Origin: Actinomycetes bacterium
GTDB lineage: Bacteria > Actinomycetota > Actinomycetes > Propionibacteriales > Propionibacteriaceae
NCBI GenBank assembly: GCA_023392635.1
Contig: JAEVYS010000067.1
Coordinates: 1-34,556, forward strand
Reading direction: 5' to 3'
DNA length: 34,556 nucleotides
The translations under genes were made by a program, and so were the position numbers. Under the pieces are notes generated by a model. It did not search any database. It worked only from the letters and a program-made list of their open reading frames with translations, and was not told the origin of the DNA. Below are positions 23,361 to 31,061 of the stretch, piece by piece. Each line of letters starts with the position of its first letter. Positions within the stretch are counted from its first letter, which is position 1.

Positions 23361-23677
23361 CCATGCCCGAGTACACCCTCTTCACCCTGGTGGCCGTCGT
23401 CGTGGTGGTGGTGATCGAGTTGCTGTGGGCACGCACCGGCATCTTCGCCACCGCCCAGTACTGGCTGTCCCTGGCGATCGTGTTCTTCTTCCAGGTGCTC
23501 GTGGACGGGTGGCTGACCAAGCTGGTCGACCCGCTCGTCCTCTACTCTCCGGCGCACTTCCTCGGCGTCCGGTTTCCCTTCGACATCCCGATCGAGGACT
23601 TCGGCTTCGGCTTCGCGTTGGTGACCGCCGTGATCATCTGCTGGCAGGTCGCGGGACGCAGGGAGCAGCACGCATGA
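23357..23677 (+). CDS. crtYd: Lycopene cyclase subunit, CrtYd-like
   Basis: 106 residues, three hydrophobic helices, motif DIPIEDFGFGFALVT (P78, E80, D81), the counterpart of the P-x-E-E motif in CrtYc. The two short proteins together equal the fused archaeal and fungal type cyclase. GTG start at 23357 in a GTGA overlap. An ATG two codons later (23363) is the alternative. Confidence 0.9.
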   Translation: MTMPEYTLFTLVAVVVVVVIELLWARTGIFATAQYWLSLAIVFFFQVLVDGWLTKLVDPLVLYSPAHFLGVRFPFDIPIEDFGFGFALVTAVIICWQVAGRREQHA

Positions 23678-25200
23678 AGCCGTGGCGTCCCGGGCGGGAC
23701 CGCAACGCCGTGCGCCATCCGCCCGCACCCCCGACCGCCCCGCTCGCGGCCCGCGACCACGCCCCGACCGTCGCCGTGGTCGGTGGCGGCATCGCGGGGC
23801 TGGCGGCAGCCACCGGGCTCGCCGAGCGCGGCGTCCGGGTGGTGCTCCTCGAGGCGTGCGCGACCCTGGGCGGGCGCGTCCGGGCCTGGCCGGTCGAGCT
23901 GCCGGACGGCGCGAACGTGACGATGAGCCGAGGCTTCCACGCCTTCTTCCGGCAGTACTACAACCTGCGCGCACTGCTGCGCCGCGCCGATCCCGGCCTG
24001 TCGCGCCTGGTGCCGGTGGCCGACTACCCGCTGCAACTCGCGCCCCACGACGGTAACCGGCCGGTGGTGGACTCGTTCGCCGCCATCCCCCGCACACCCC
24101 CGTGGAACCTGGTCGGCTTCGTGGCGCGGAGCCCGTCGTTCTCGGTCCGTGACCTCGCCAAGGTGGACGTCACCGAGGCCCTCGGGCTTCTCCGGGTGCA
24201 GTTTCCCGGGACCTACACCGAGCTGGACGGGCTGAGCGCCGCTGAGGTACTCGACCGGCTGCGTTTCCCCGACTCGGCCCGGCACCTCGCGCTGGAGGTG
24301 TTCGCGCGCAGCTTCTTCGCCGATCCGCGCGAGTTCTCCGCAGGGGAGCTCGTGGCCATGTTCCACACCTACTTCGTCGGCTCCGCCGAAGGTCTCCTCT
24401 TCGACGTGCCCGACGACGACTACGACACCGCCCTGTGGGCTCCGCTGGGGGCATACCTGGGCCGGCAGGGCGTGGAGGTTCGCACCGGCACGAGGGTCAC
24501 GGGCCTCACCGACACCGGGGAGGGGGTTGAGCTGGCCACTTCCGGCGGCGACGTCACCGCTGACGCCGTGGTGCTGGCTCTCGACACCCGCGCCCTCCAG
24601 GCGCTGGTCGCAGGGGCGGAATGGCTCGGTGACCCCGAGTGGCGCGAGCGCATCTGTTCCCTGCGGAGCGCCCCGCCGTTCGGCGTCGGCCGTCGCTGGC
24701 TGGCCGACCCGATGCCCTCGGTCGGCGCCTTCCTCGGCACCAGCGGGTACGGGCCGCTGGACAATATCAGCCGGCTGGACGCGTTCGAGTCCGGCGCGGC
24801 GCGCTGGAGCGGGCGGACCGGTGGCAGCGTGGTGGAGGTCCACGGGTACGCGTTGCCATCGACGTCCTCGGCCGTCCGTGAGCGGCTGTGGAGCGAGGCC
24901 GAGCGGGTGCACCCCGAACTGGGCCGGACCCGAATCGTCGCCGAGGAGTGGCTCGTCGCCGACGACTGCCCGCTGGTCGACACCAGCCCGTGGCGGAGGC
25001 GTCCGACCGTCCGCACCCCGGATGCCCGCGTCGCACTGGCGGGTGACCTCGTCCGCTGCGACTGGCCGGTGGCGCTGATGGAGCGCGCCGCCAGTACCGG
25101 GTGGCAGGCGGCCAACCAGCTGCTGGCCGGTTTCGGACGGCGGGGCCACGAGCTCTGGTCGCCTCCGCTGCACGGACTGTTGGCCCGCGCACCGGCCTGA
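23674..25200 (+). CDS. crtU: Carotene desaturase/methyltransferase CrtU
   Basis: 508 residues, FAD-dependent amine-oxidase fold with VVGGGIAGLAAATGL (G37-G42) and E60. The stretch SRGFHAFFRQYYNLR and later MFHTYFVGSAEGLLFD are hallmarks of CrtU, which aromatises beta-ionone rings with methyl migration to give isorenieratene. The first 25 residues are Pro/Arg-rich and may be a linker or a mis-set start. The ATG at 23674 overlaps the crtYd stop by four bases. It is the last gene of the operon. No gene for a C50 elongase (crtEb) or glycosylation is present. Confidence 0.93.
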   Translation: MKPWRPGRDRNAVRHPPAPPTAPLAARDHAPTVAVVGGGIAGLAAATGLAERGVRVVLLEACATLGGRVRAWPVELPDGANVTMSRGFHAFFRQYYNLRALLRRADPGLSRLVPVADYPLQLAPHDGNRPVVDSFAAIPRTPPWNLVGFVARSPSFSVRDLAKVDVTEALGLLRVQFPGTYTELDGLSAAEVLDRLRFPDSARHLALEVFARSFFADPREFSAGELVAMFHTYFVGSAEGLLFDVPDDDYDTALWAPLGAYLGRQGVEVRTGTRVTGLTDTGEGVELATSGGDVTADAVVLALDTRALQALVAGAEWLGDPEWRERICSLRSAPPFGVGRRWLADPMPSVGAFLGTSGYGPLDNISRLDAFESGAARWSGRTGGSVVEVHGYALPSTSSAVRERLWSEAERVHPELGRTRIVAEEWLVADDCPLVDTSPWRRRPTVRTPDARVALAGDLVRCDWPVALMERAASTGWQAANQLLAGFGRRGHELWSPPLHGLLARAPA

Positions 25201-25261
25201 CGCGGTGGGTGGGACCCCGGGGAGGCAGGCGAGGGCGCCGGTGATGACCGCACGGTTGAGC

Positions 25262-25293
25262 GGGTACTCGTTCTCACGCACAGGCAGAGGAGG
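25262..25293 (+). promoter_or_regulatory. Possible stress-sigma -10 and hairpin-bound RBS
   Basis: GGGTAC at 25262-25267 fits the stress-sigma -10, but the -35 region (GGTGAT) is weak. The ribosome site AGAGGAGG (25287-25294) can pair with the following CCTCC, which may limit translation of the next gene. Confidence 0.3.
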
Positions 25294-25299
25294 TCCTCC

Positions 25300-25563
25300 G
25301 TGTCAGATCCCGAGTGGGGCGCCGCGCCCCAGGACACCAGCACCCACGACGCCCTCGGTGCGGACGAGGCGGACCGCAGCGCTGCCCGGACGGCCAACGA
25401 GCCGGTGCAGCAGATGGCCGACGCGATCGGCAGCACGGACGGAGCGCCCGGCGACCTGACCGACCTCGGCCGCGCGGAACTGCTGGCGCTCGCGCGGCGC
25501 CGCGGCATCGGCGCTGACGGCATGTCGCGGGCCCAGCTGATCGCCCTGCTGCGTGGTGCCTGA
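25300..25563 (+). CDS. Small Rho_N/SAP-like protein
   Basis: 87 residues from a GTG with AGAGGAGG six bases upstream. The first 50 residues are polar and acidic. The C-terminal DLGRAELLALARRRGIGADGMSRAQLIALLRGA resembles a Rho N-terminal or SAP helix-extension-helix, a small nucleic-acid-binding fold. Free-standing versions are common in actinobacteria but mostly uncharacterised. It is 99 bases past crtU, so it is probably a separate unit. Binding to DNA or RNA is inferred. Confidence 0.7.
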   Translation: MSDPEWGAAPQDTSTHDALGADEADRSAARTANEPVQQMADAIGSTDGAPGDLTDLGRAELLALARRRGIGADGMSRAQLIALLRGA

Positions 25564-25654
25564 TCCGGCGGACCGACCGTTGCACGGCTGCCACGCGCGA
25601 GGGTCTTAAGGAGACGTTGAGCATGGCTTGAGGCCGCGGGTGCCGCGGCATGGC

Positions 25655-25660
25655 TAGCGT
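25655..25660 (+). promoter_or_regulatory. Weak -10 before the cytochrome b5 gene
   Basis: TAGCGT matches TANNNT. Immediately upstream CCGCGG-GTG-CCGCGG (25634-25648) is an inverted repeat that could be an operator. No convincing -35 at normal spacing. Confidence 0.3.
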
Positions 25661-25702
25661 CGCAGGCGGAATCCCCCCGGATCCGCACACAGAAAGGCAG
25701 CC

Positions 25703-26110
25703 ATGCCCGTTCTCAAGCCCGCCCTGCTCAGGGCGATTCTCGTCCCCCTCGCGCTCGCGCTGGCCCTCACCACCGGCTGGGGCGTCTACTCCTCCGTCCG
25801 GCCGGACAGTTCGGCGGCCCAGGTCAGCGTCGCCTCCGACACCGGGTCGGTGAGCGACGCCGCCACCCTCGCGCTCAGGAAGTACAAGATGTCCACGGTC
25901 AGGAAGCACCACACGGCGTCGTCGTGCTGGACCGTGGTCGGTTCGTACGTCTACAACGTCACGAAGTGGATCCCGAAGCACCCCGGCGGCAAGTCGCGGA
26001 TCATCGCGATGTGCGGCAAGAAGGCCACCACGAAGTTCCGCGCCGAGCACGGCACCGGTGGCAGGGCGAACGCGATCCTGAAGACGTACCGGATCGGCAA
26101 GCTGGCCTGA
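25703..26110 (+). CDS. Exported single-domain cytochrome b5
   Basis: 135 residues. An N-terminal hydrophobic segment (about 8-28) acts as signal or anchor. After a Ser/Ala-rich spacer comes a cytochrome b5 domain (62-135): the haem motif H93-P-G-G and second axial ligand H116 (RAEHG). C75 (SSCWTVV) and C104 (AMCGK) could form a disulphide outside the cytoplasm. It probably transfers electrons at the outer face of the membrane. No partner reductase is encoded nearby, and the substrate is unknown. A hairpin follows the stop. Confidence 0.85.
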   Translation: MPVLKPALLRAILVPLALALALTTGWGVYSSVRPDSSAAQVSVASDTGSVSDAATLALRKYKMSTVRKHHTASSCWTVVGSYVYNVTKWIPKHPGGKSRIIAMCGKKATTKFRAEHGTGGRANAILKTYRIGKLA

Positions 26111-26125
26111 CCGTCGAGGAGGGAG

Positions 26126-26145
26126 ATCCCGGCCTTCGCCGGGAT
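26126..26145. terminator. Intergenic hairpin, bidirectional terminator or REP
   Basis: ATCCCGGC-CTTC-GCCGGGAT is a perfect 8-bp stem between convergent genes. It and its flanks (GTCATCCCGGCGAAGGCC on the other strand) match the widespread GTCATxCCxGCGAAxGC intergenic repeat that encodes VIPAKAGI when translated. Confidence 0.6.
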
Positions 26146-26159
26146 GACGGTGGGGCCGG

Positions 26160-26894
26160 CTACACCAGCGGCCACGGGACGCGGCGCCCGGTGCGGTCCA
26201 CCGGGAACCGTCCGGACTCCAGGACGCGCCGGGCCCGCGCCTGAAGGGCGTCCAGTTCCTCGGGGTCGAGCAGCGTCGCCAGGGTCGGCGGCAGCTCTGC
26301 GGCCAGGGGAGCGACCCGGTCGAGCAGTTCCTGCCCGATCGGCTCCCCGGCGAAGTCCCAGATGACGGTGCGCAGCTTGTCGTCGGCCGCGAAGCACAAC
26401 CCGTGGTCGATGCCCTGGATCCGCCCGTCGGCCGCGCGCAGGACGTGCCCGCTCTTGCGGTCGGCGTTGTTGGCGAGCAGGTCGAACACGGCCATGGCGC
26501 GCAGCGCCGACAGCGTCTCGGGCGCCCGCTCGTACAGGGTGAAATAGTGCTCGGAGGGGTCCGCCTCGATGTAGAGCTGCAACGACCCGACGCCGGCCGG
26601 AGCATCGTTGCGCACCACCGTGGGTGGAACCAGGCCCCAGCCGAGGAACTCGCTGAGCAGGTAGGCGGCGACCTCCCTGCGGTAGAGGCCCGGCTCGAAG
26701 TCCCACAGCGGACGCTCACCCGCCTCCGGCTTGTAGACAGCCGTCACGACCTGTTCCGCGCAACTCACCTGGGTGAGAAGCGCGTGGTTGCTGCTGGGGA
26801 CGATGCGCGCCACGACGTCGACAGACCCCGCGGCGAGCACCTCGAGCACGGGCCCGTCGTCCGGAGGCGGCGCGGGCACAAAGCGGCCGGGCAT
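26160..26894 (-). CDS. SCO1664 family protein (PI3/4-kinase-like fold)
   Basis: 244 residues. The fold of phosphatidylinositol kinase-like proteins is suggested by VYKPEAGERPLWDF, the catalytic-loop-like FDLLANNADRKSGHVL and GIDHGLCFAADD. Known as TIGR03843/SCO1664, conserved in actinobacteria beside a phosphomutase and DUF3090 and often near mshC. Its biochemical function is unknown. It begins one base after the end of the upstream phosphomutase gene, so the two form an operon. Confidence 0.88.
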   Translation of the reverse strand: MPGRFVPAPPPDDGPVLEVLAAGSVDVVARIVPSSNHALLTQVSCAEQVVTAVYKPEAGERPLWDFEPGLYRREVAAYLLSEFLGWGLVPPTVVRNDAPAGVGSLQLYIEADPSEHYFTLYERAPETLSALRAMAVFDLLANNADRKSGHVLRAADGRIQGIDHGLCFAADDKLRTVIWDFAGEPIGQELLDRVAPLAAELPPTLATLLDPEELDALQARARRVLESGRFPVDRTGRRVPWPLV

Positions 26895-26895
26895 C

Positions 26896-27543
26896 TCACG
26901 CCCTGCTCTCGGAGCCGTCCAGGCTGCCGTGACGGGAGTTGATCGCGACCACCAGCGGCGGAGCGCCGACCGGATAGCGGATGACCGAAATCGACCCCGG
27001 GCTCACCGACACCCGGTGGAACGACTCGAGCGGGGCGCCGAGCGCGAACGTGAGCGCGGCCTGGATCGGGTCGGCGTGCGAGAAGCAGGCGACGGCCTGT
27101 CCGGGGTGCGCGGTGCGGATGCGGTCCAGGGCGGCCACCGTCCGTGCACCCAGCTCGGCGAAGCTCTCCCCGCCGGGGAACCGGAAGGTCGAGGGGGACG
27201 CGTGCACGCCGCGCCACTCCGCGCGCCGGGCCAGCGTGGCCAGGGGCTCGCCGGTCCACTCGCCGGTGTCGCACTCCAGCAAGCCCGGCTCCTCCACCGG
27301 CTCCAGGCCGGTCGCGGCGGCAGTGGGGGCCGCGGTCTCCCTCGCCCGCTCCAGCGGGGAGGTGTAGATGGCGGCCAGCCGAAGATCGCGCAGGCGTTCG
27401 GCGACTTCGTCGGCCTCGCGCCGTCCGGCGTCCGACAGGTGCAGGCCCGGTGCCCGTCCGGGGAGCACGCGACCGGTCGTGGGGGTGGTGCCGTGACGCA
27501 CCAGCAGCACCAGCGTGCTCGGCGGCGACTTGCGCGATGCCAT
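26896..27543 (-). CDS. MSMEG_4193 family histidine phosphatase (phosphomutase-like)
   Basis: 215 residues. Histidine phosphatase superfamily: RHG at residues 16-18 (LVLLVRHGTTPTTG) and the second catalytic His in ACFSHADPIQAAL. The TTPTTG after RHG and the SPLERARETA segment are typical of the MSMEG_4193 subgroup (TIGR03848). The start is the ATG at 27543 (MASRKSP), chosen over 27576 because family proteins begin shortly before the beta strand. Substrate unknown. Tightly linked to the SCO1664-type gene. Confidence 0.87.
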   Translation of the reverse strand: MASRKSPPSTLVLLVRHGTTPTTGRVLPGRAPGLHLSDAGRREADEVAERLRDLRLAAIYTSPLERARETAAPTAAATGLEPVEEPGLLECDTGEWTGEPLATLARRAEWRGVHASPSTFRFPGGESFAELGARTVAALDRIRTAHPGQAVACFSHADPIQAALTFALGAPLESFHRVSVSPGSISVIRYPVGAPPLVVAINSRHGSLDGSESRA

Positions 27544-27597
27544 GGCGGTGAGCGTAGCTCGCGGGAGGCGCCGCACAAGCGGGCAGGACTACGGTCG

Positions 27598-27626
27598 TTA
27601 CCGGCTGTTGTGCGTCGGGTTAGCGT
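27598..27626 (+). promoter_or_regulatory. Candidate promoter of the MoxR-VWA operon, leaderless
   Basis: TTACCG (27598-27603), 17-base spacer and TAGCGT (27621-27626). The expected start falls at the GTG at 27633, so translation is probably leaderless. The AAGGA just before the GTG is too close to act as a normal ribosome site. Confidence 0.45.
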
Positions 27627-27632
27627 GAAGGA

Positions 27633-29021
27633 GTGAGCGAAGCCCCTGCCATCCACACCCTCGGCGAACTGCGCGCTTCCGGGCATGTCCACAAGCACCT
27701 CCACGACGAGATCCGCGACAACCTGCTCGCCAAGCTCGCTGCCGGCGAGAACCCGTGGCCGGGCATGCACGGCTTCAGCCGCACTGTGCTCCCACAGCTC
27801 GAGCGGGCGCTGATCGCCGGCCATGACGTCGTCCTGCTCGGGGAGCGCGGGCAGGGCAAGACCCGGCTGCTGCGGTCGATGGTCGGCCTGCTGGACGAGT
27901 GGACGCCGGTCATCGCCGGATCCGAACTCGGCGAGCACCCCTACGACCCCATCACCCCGGAGTCGCGCCGGCGGGCCGAAGCCGAGGGTGACCAGCTCGC
28001 GGTGGCCTGGCGGCACCGCACGGAGCGGTACTCGGAGAAGCTCGCGACGCCGGACACGTCCGTGGCCGACCTCGTCGGCGACGTCGACCCGATGAAGGTG
28101 GCCGAGGGTCGCCAGCTGGGTGACCCGGAGACCATCCACTACGGGCTGATCCCGCGGTCGCACCGTGGCATCGTCGCCATCAACGAGCTGCCCGACCTGG
28201 CCGAACGCATCCAGGTGTCGATGCTGAACGTGATGGAGGAGCGCGACATCCAGATCCGGGGCTACGTGCTCCGCCTCCCGCTGGACGTGCTGGTCGTGGC
28301 GTCCGCCAATCCGGAGGACTACACCAACCGCGGGCGCATCATCACCCCGCTGAAGGACCGCTTCGGCGCCGAGATCCGCACCCACTACCCGATCGAGCTG
28401 GACGACGAGGTGGCGGTGATCCTCCAGGAGGCGAAACTCGTGGCCGAGATCCCGGCCCCCATCCTCGAGATCCTGGCGCGCTACACGCGCGCCCTGCGGA
28501 CGTCGCAGGCGATCAACCAGCGCTCCGGCGTGTCGGCGCGCTTCGCGATCGCCGGTGCGGAGACCGTTGCGGCCGCGGCACTGCATCGCGCCACCTCCCG
28601 CGGCGAGCCCGAGGCGGTCGCCCGGGTGGTCGACCTCGAGTCGGCGGTGGACGTGCTCACCGGCAAGCTGGAGTTCGAGAGCGGTGAGGAGGGCAGGGAG
28701 TCGGAGATCCTCGGCCACCTGTTGCGCACGGCCACGGCCGAGACCGTCCGCCAGCACTTCCGCGGCATCGACCTCGGCCCGCTCGTCGGGGCGCTGGACG
28801 GGCACCTCACGATCACCACCGGCGAGCAGGTCACCGCCCGCGAGTTCCTCAGCGGCCTGCCGTCCCTGGACGGGGCCGACGTCTACGACGTGATCTGTGA
28901 GCGGCTCGGGGCGACGAACGACGGCGAGCGGGCCAGCGCCATCGAACTCGCCCTGGAGGGGCTCTACCTGGCCCGCCGGATCTCCAAGGAGTCCGACGAG
29001 GGCCAGACGATCTACGGCTAG
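27633..29021 (+). CDS. MoxR/magnesium-chelatase-like AAA ATPase
   Basis: 462 residues, cytoplasmic AAA+ of the ChlI/MoxR clade. Walker A GERGQGKT (70-77), a Walker B-like IVAINELPDL with N184-E185 in place of the usual D-E, sensor-1 VVASANPEDY with KDRFG, and a C-terminal lid domain. It works with the VWA protein encoded 17 bases downstream, as in MoxR-VWA chaperone or metal-insertion systems and the mycobacterial Rv0958/Rv0959 pair. Client unknown; it is not a chlorophyll gene, since no other magnesium chelatase subunit is near. Confidence 0.9.
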   Translation: MSEAPAIHTLGELRASGHVHKHLHDEIRDNLLAKLAAGENPWPGMHGFSRTVLPQLERALIAGHDVVLLGERGQGKTRLLRSMVGLLDEWTPVIAGSELGEHPYDPITPESRRRAEAEGDQLAVAWRHRTERYSEKLATPDTSVADLVGDVDPMKVAEGRQLGDPETIHYGLIPRSHRGIVAINELPDLAERIQVSMLNVMEERDIQIRGYVLRLPLDVLVVASANPEDYTNRGRIITPLKDRFGAEIRTHYPIELDDEVAVILQEAKLVAEIPAPILEILARYTRALRTSQAINQRSGVSARFAIAGAETVAAAALHRATSRGEPEAVARVVDLESAVDVLTGKLEFESGEEGRESEILGHLLRTATAETVRQHFRGIDLGPLVGALDGHLTITTGEQVTAREFLSGLPSLDGADVYDVICERLGATNDGERASAIELALEGLYLARRISKESDEGQTIYG

Positions 29022-29038
29022 GCAGGGAGAGGACGCGC

Positions 29039-31048
29039 ATGGCTCGGACCCGTTCCCGCTACGGGCGCTACGTCGACGGTCCCGACCCGCTCGCCCCGCC
29101 GGTGGACCTCGCCGAGGCGCTGGAGGCGATCTCGGAGGACGTCATGGCGGGCTACTCGGCCGAGCGCGCGCTGCGGGAGTACCTGCGTCGCGGCGGCCAG
29201 AACACCCCGGGCCTCGACGAGCTCGCCGGACGTGTGGCGCGGCGGCGCCGGGAACTGCTCAACCGGCACAGCCTCGACGGCACGATGGCGCAGGTGAAGG
29301 AACTGCTCGACGCCGCCGTGCTGGAGGAGCGCAAGGAGCTCGCGCGCGACATCGGCCTCGACGACCTCGACCGTGACTTCCGGGAGATGCGGCTGCAGAA
29401 CCTCCCCGACTCGACGGCGGCGGCCGTGACCGAGCTGGCCGACTACGACTGGCGGTCGCCGAACGCCCGGCAGGACTACGAGAAGATCAAGGACCTGCTC
29501 GGACGGGAGTTGCTCGACCAGCGCTTCGCCGGCATGAAGCAGGCGCTCGAGAACGCGACCGAGGCGGACCGGGAGGCCATCTCGGAAATGCTGGGCGACC
29601 TCAACGCGTTGCTCGACAAGCACCGCCGCGGCGAGGACACCGACGCCGACTTCGCGGAGTTCATGGACAAGCACGGCCAGTACTTCCCCGAGAACCCGCG
29701 CAACGTCGACGAGCTGGTCGACGCGCTGGCCAACCGGGCGGCCGCGGCCCAGCGGATGTTCAACTCGATGACACCCCAGCAGCAGCAGGAGCTGATGCAG
29801 CTCTCGTCGCAGGCGTTCGGCTCGACGGAGCTCATGGCGCAGCTCGGACAACTGGACGCGAACCTGCAGGCCCTGCGTCCCGGCGAGAACTGGTCGGGAT
29901 CGGAGCAGTTCGGGGGCCAGGAGGGTCTCGGCCTCGGCGACGGCACCGGGGTGCTGCAGGACCTCGCCGAACTGGACGCGCTGGCCGCCCAGCTCGGCCA
30001 GGGGTACGGGGGTGCGCGCATGGACGACATCGACCTGGACGCCCTCGCGCGCCAGCTCGGTCCCGAGGCCGCGGTGTCGGCACGGGCCCTCGCCGAGCTG
30101 GAGAAGGCGCTGCGGAGCGCCGGCTACCTCAACCGCGGTGCGGACGGTGACCTGAGGCTGTCGCCGCGCGCGATGCGCCAGCTGGGACGCACGTTCCTGC
30201 AGGAGGTGTCGGACCGCATGAGCGGGCGTACCGGCCAGAGGGACACTCGGCTCGCCGGCGCGGCGGGCGAGATCACCGGGTCGACCCGACAGTGGGCGTT
30301 CGGGGACACCGAACCGTGGGACGTCACCCGGACGATGCTCAACGCGATGCGTCGCACGGCGTCCGAGCCCGCGCCCGAGCGCGGCGACGGCCGCCGGTTC
30401 CGGGTGGAGGTGGGCGACGTGGAGGTCACCGAGACCGAGACCCGGACGCAGGCCGCCGTCGCCCTGCTCGTCGACACCTCGTTCTCGATGGCGGCGGAGG
30501 GCCGCTGGCTGCCGATGAAGCGGACGGCTCTCGCCCTGCACCACCTGGTCTCGACCCGCTGGCGTGGCGACCAGCTGGAGCTCATCACCTTCGGCCGCTA
30601 CGCCCAGGAGATGGGCGTGGCAGAGCTGACCGGCCTGCCCGCGCTCCGCGAGCAGGGCACCAACCTCCACCACGGGCTTCTGCTGGCCGAGCGACTCTTC
30701 CGCAGGCACCCCACGATGCAGCCGGTCGTCCTGGTCGTGACCGACGGCGAGCCGACCGCGCACCTCACCCCGGAGGGTGATGCCTGGTTCGACTACCCGC
30801 CGGGCGCGCCGACGATCCGGGCCACCGTGACCCAGCTGGACCGGCTCGGTCGGCTCGGCGCCCGCATCACCTTCTTCCGGCTCGGCGACGACCCGGGGCT
30901 GGAGCACTTCGTCCGCCAGATGGCCGACCGGGTCGACGGGCGCGTCGTCAGCCCCGACCTCGACGACCTCGGTGCGGCCGTGGTGTCGGAATACCTCAGC
31001 GCGCGGCGACGCTCCTGGACCGACTACCCCGGCTGGCGCGACCGCTGA
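29039..31048 (+). CDS. VWA-domain protein paired with MoxR ATPase
   Basis: 669 residues. The N-terminal 450 residues are helical, rich in charged and Gln residues, with no recognised domain. The VWA domain (about 472-655) has a complete MIDAS: D479-T-S481-F-S483, T541 and D569 (VVTDGEP). The MIDAS co-ordinates Mg2+ for ligand binding. There is no signal peptide, so it acts in the cytoplasm with the AAA partner. Similar in architecture to Rv0959. A Gly-rich spacer near 288-325 separates two helical parts. Confidence 0.9.
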   Translation: MARTRSRYGRYVDGPDPLAPPVDLAEALEAISEDVMAGYSAERALREYLRRGGQNTPGLDELAGRVARRRRELLNRHSLDGTMAQVKELLDAAVLEERKELARDIGLDDLDRDFREMRLQNLPDSTAAAVTELADYDWRSPNARQDYEKIKDLLGRELLDQRFAGMKQALENATEADREAISEMLGDLNALLDKHRRGEDTDADFAEFMDKHGQYFPENPRNVDELVDALANRAAAAQRMFNSMTPQQQQELMQLSSQAFGSTELMAQLGQLDANLQALRPGENWSGSEQFGGQEGLGLGDGTGVLQDLAELDALAAQLGQGYGGARMDDIDLDALARQLGPEAAVSARALAELEKALRSAGYLNRGADGDLRLSPRAMRQLGRTFLQEVSDRMSGRTGQRDTRLAGAAGEITGSTRQWAFGDTEPWDVTRTMLNAMRRTASEPAPERGDGRRFRVEVGDVEVTETETRTQAAVALLVDTSFSMAAEGRWLPMKRTALALHHLVSTRWRGDQLELITFGRYAQEMGVAELTGLPALREQGTNLHHGLLLAERLFRRHPTMQPVVLVVTDGEPTAHLTPEGDAWFDYPPGAPTIRATVTQLDRLGRLGARITFFRLGDDPGLEHFVRQMADRVDGRVVSPDLDDLGAAVVSEYLSARRRSWTDYPGWRDR

Positions 31049-31061
31049 GACCGGGCGCCGC

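Noticed and set aside
22959..25200. C50 carotenoid (decaprenoxanthin-type) pathway
   Set aside because: The heterodimeric cyclase pair is also found in such clusters, but no crtEb elongase is present and crtU is specific to aromatic carotenoids.
27633..29021. Chlorophyll magnesium chelatase
   Set aside because: Only the AAA subunit resembles ChlI. No other subunit or bacteriochlorophyll gene is near, and the VWA partner fits MoxR-type systems.
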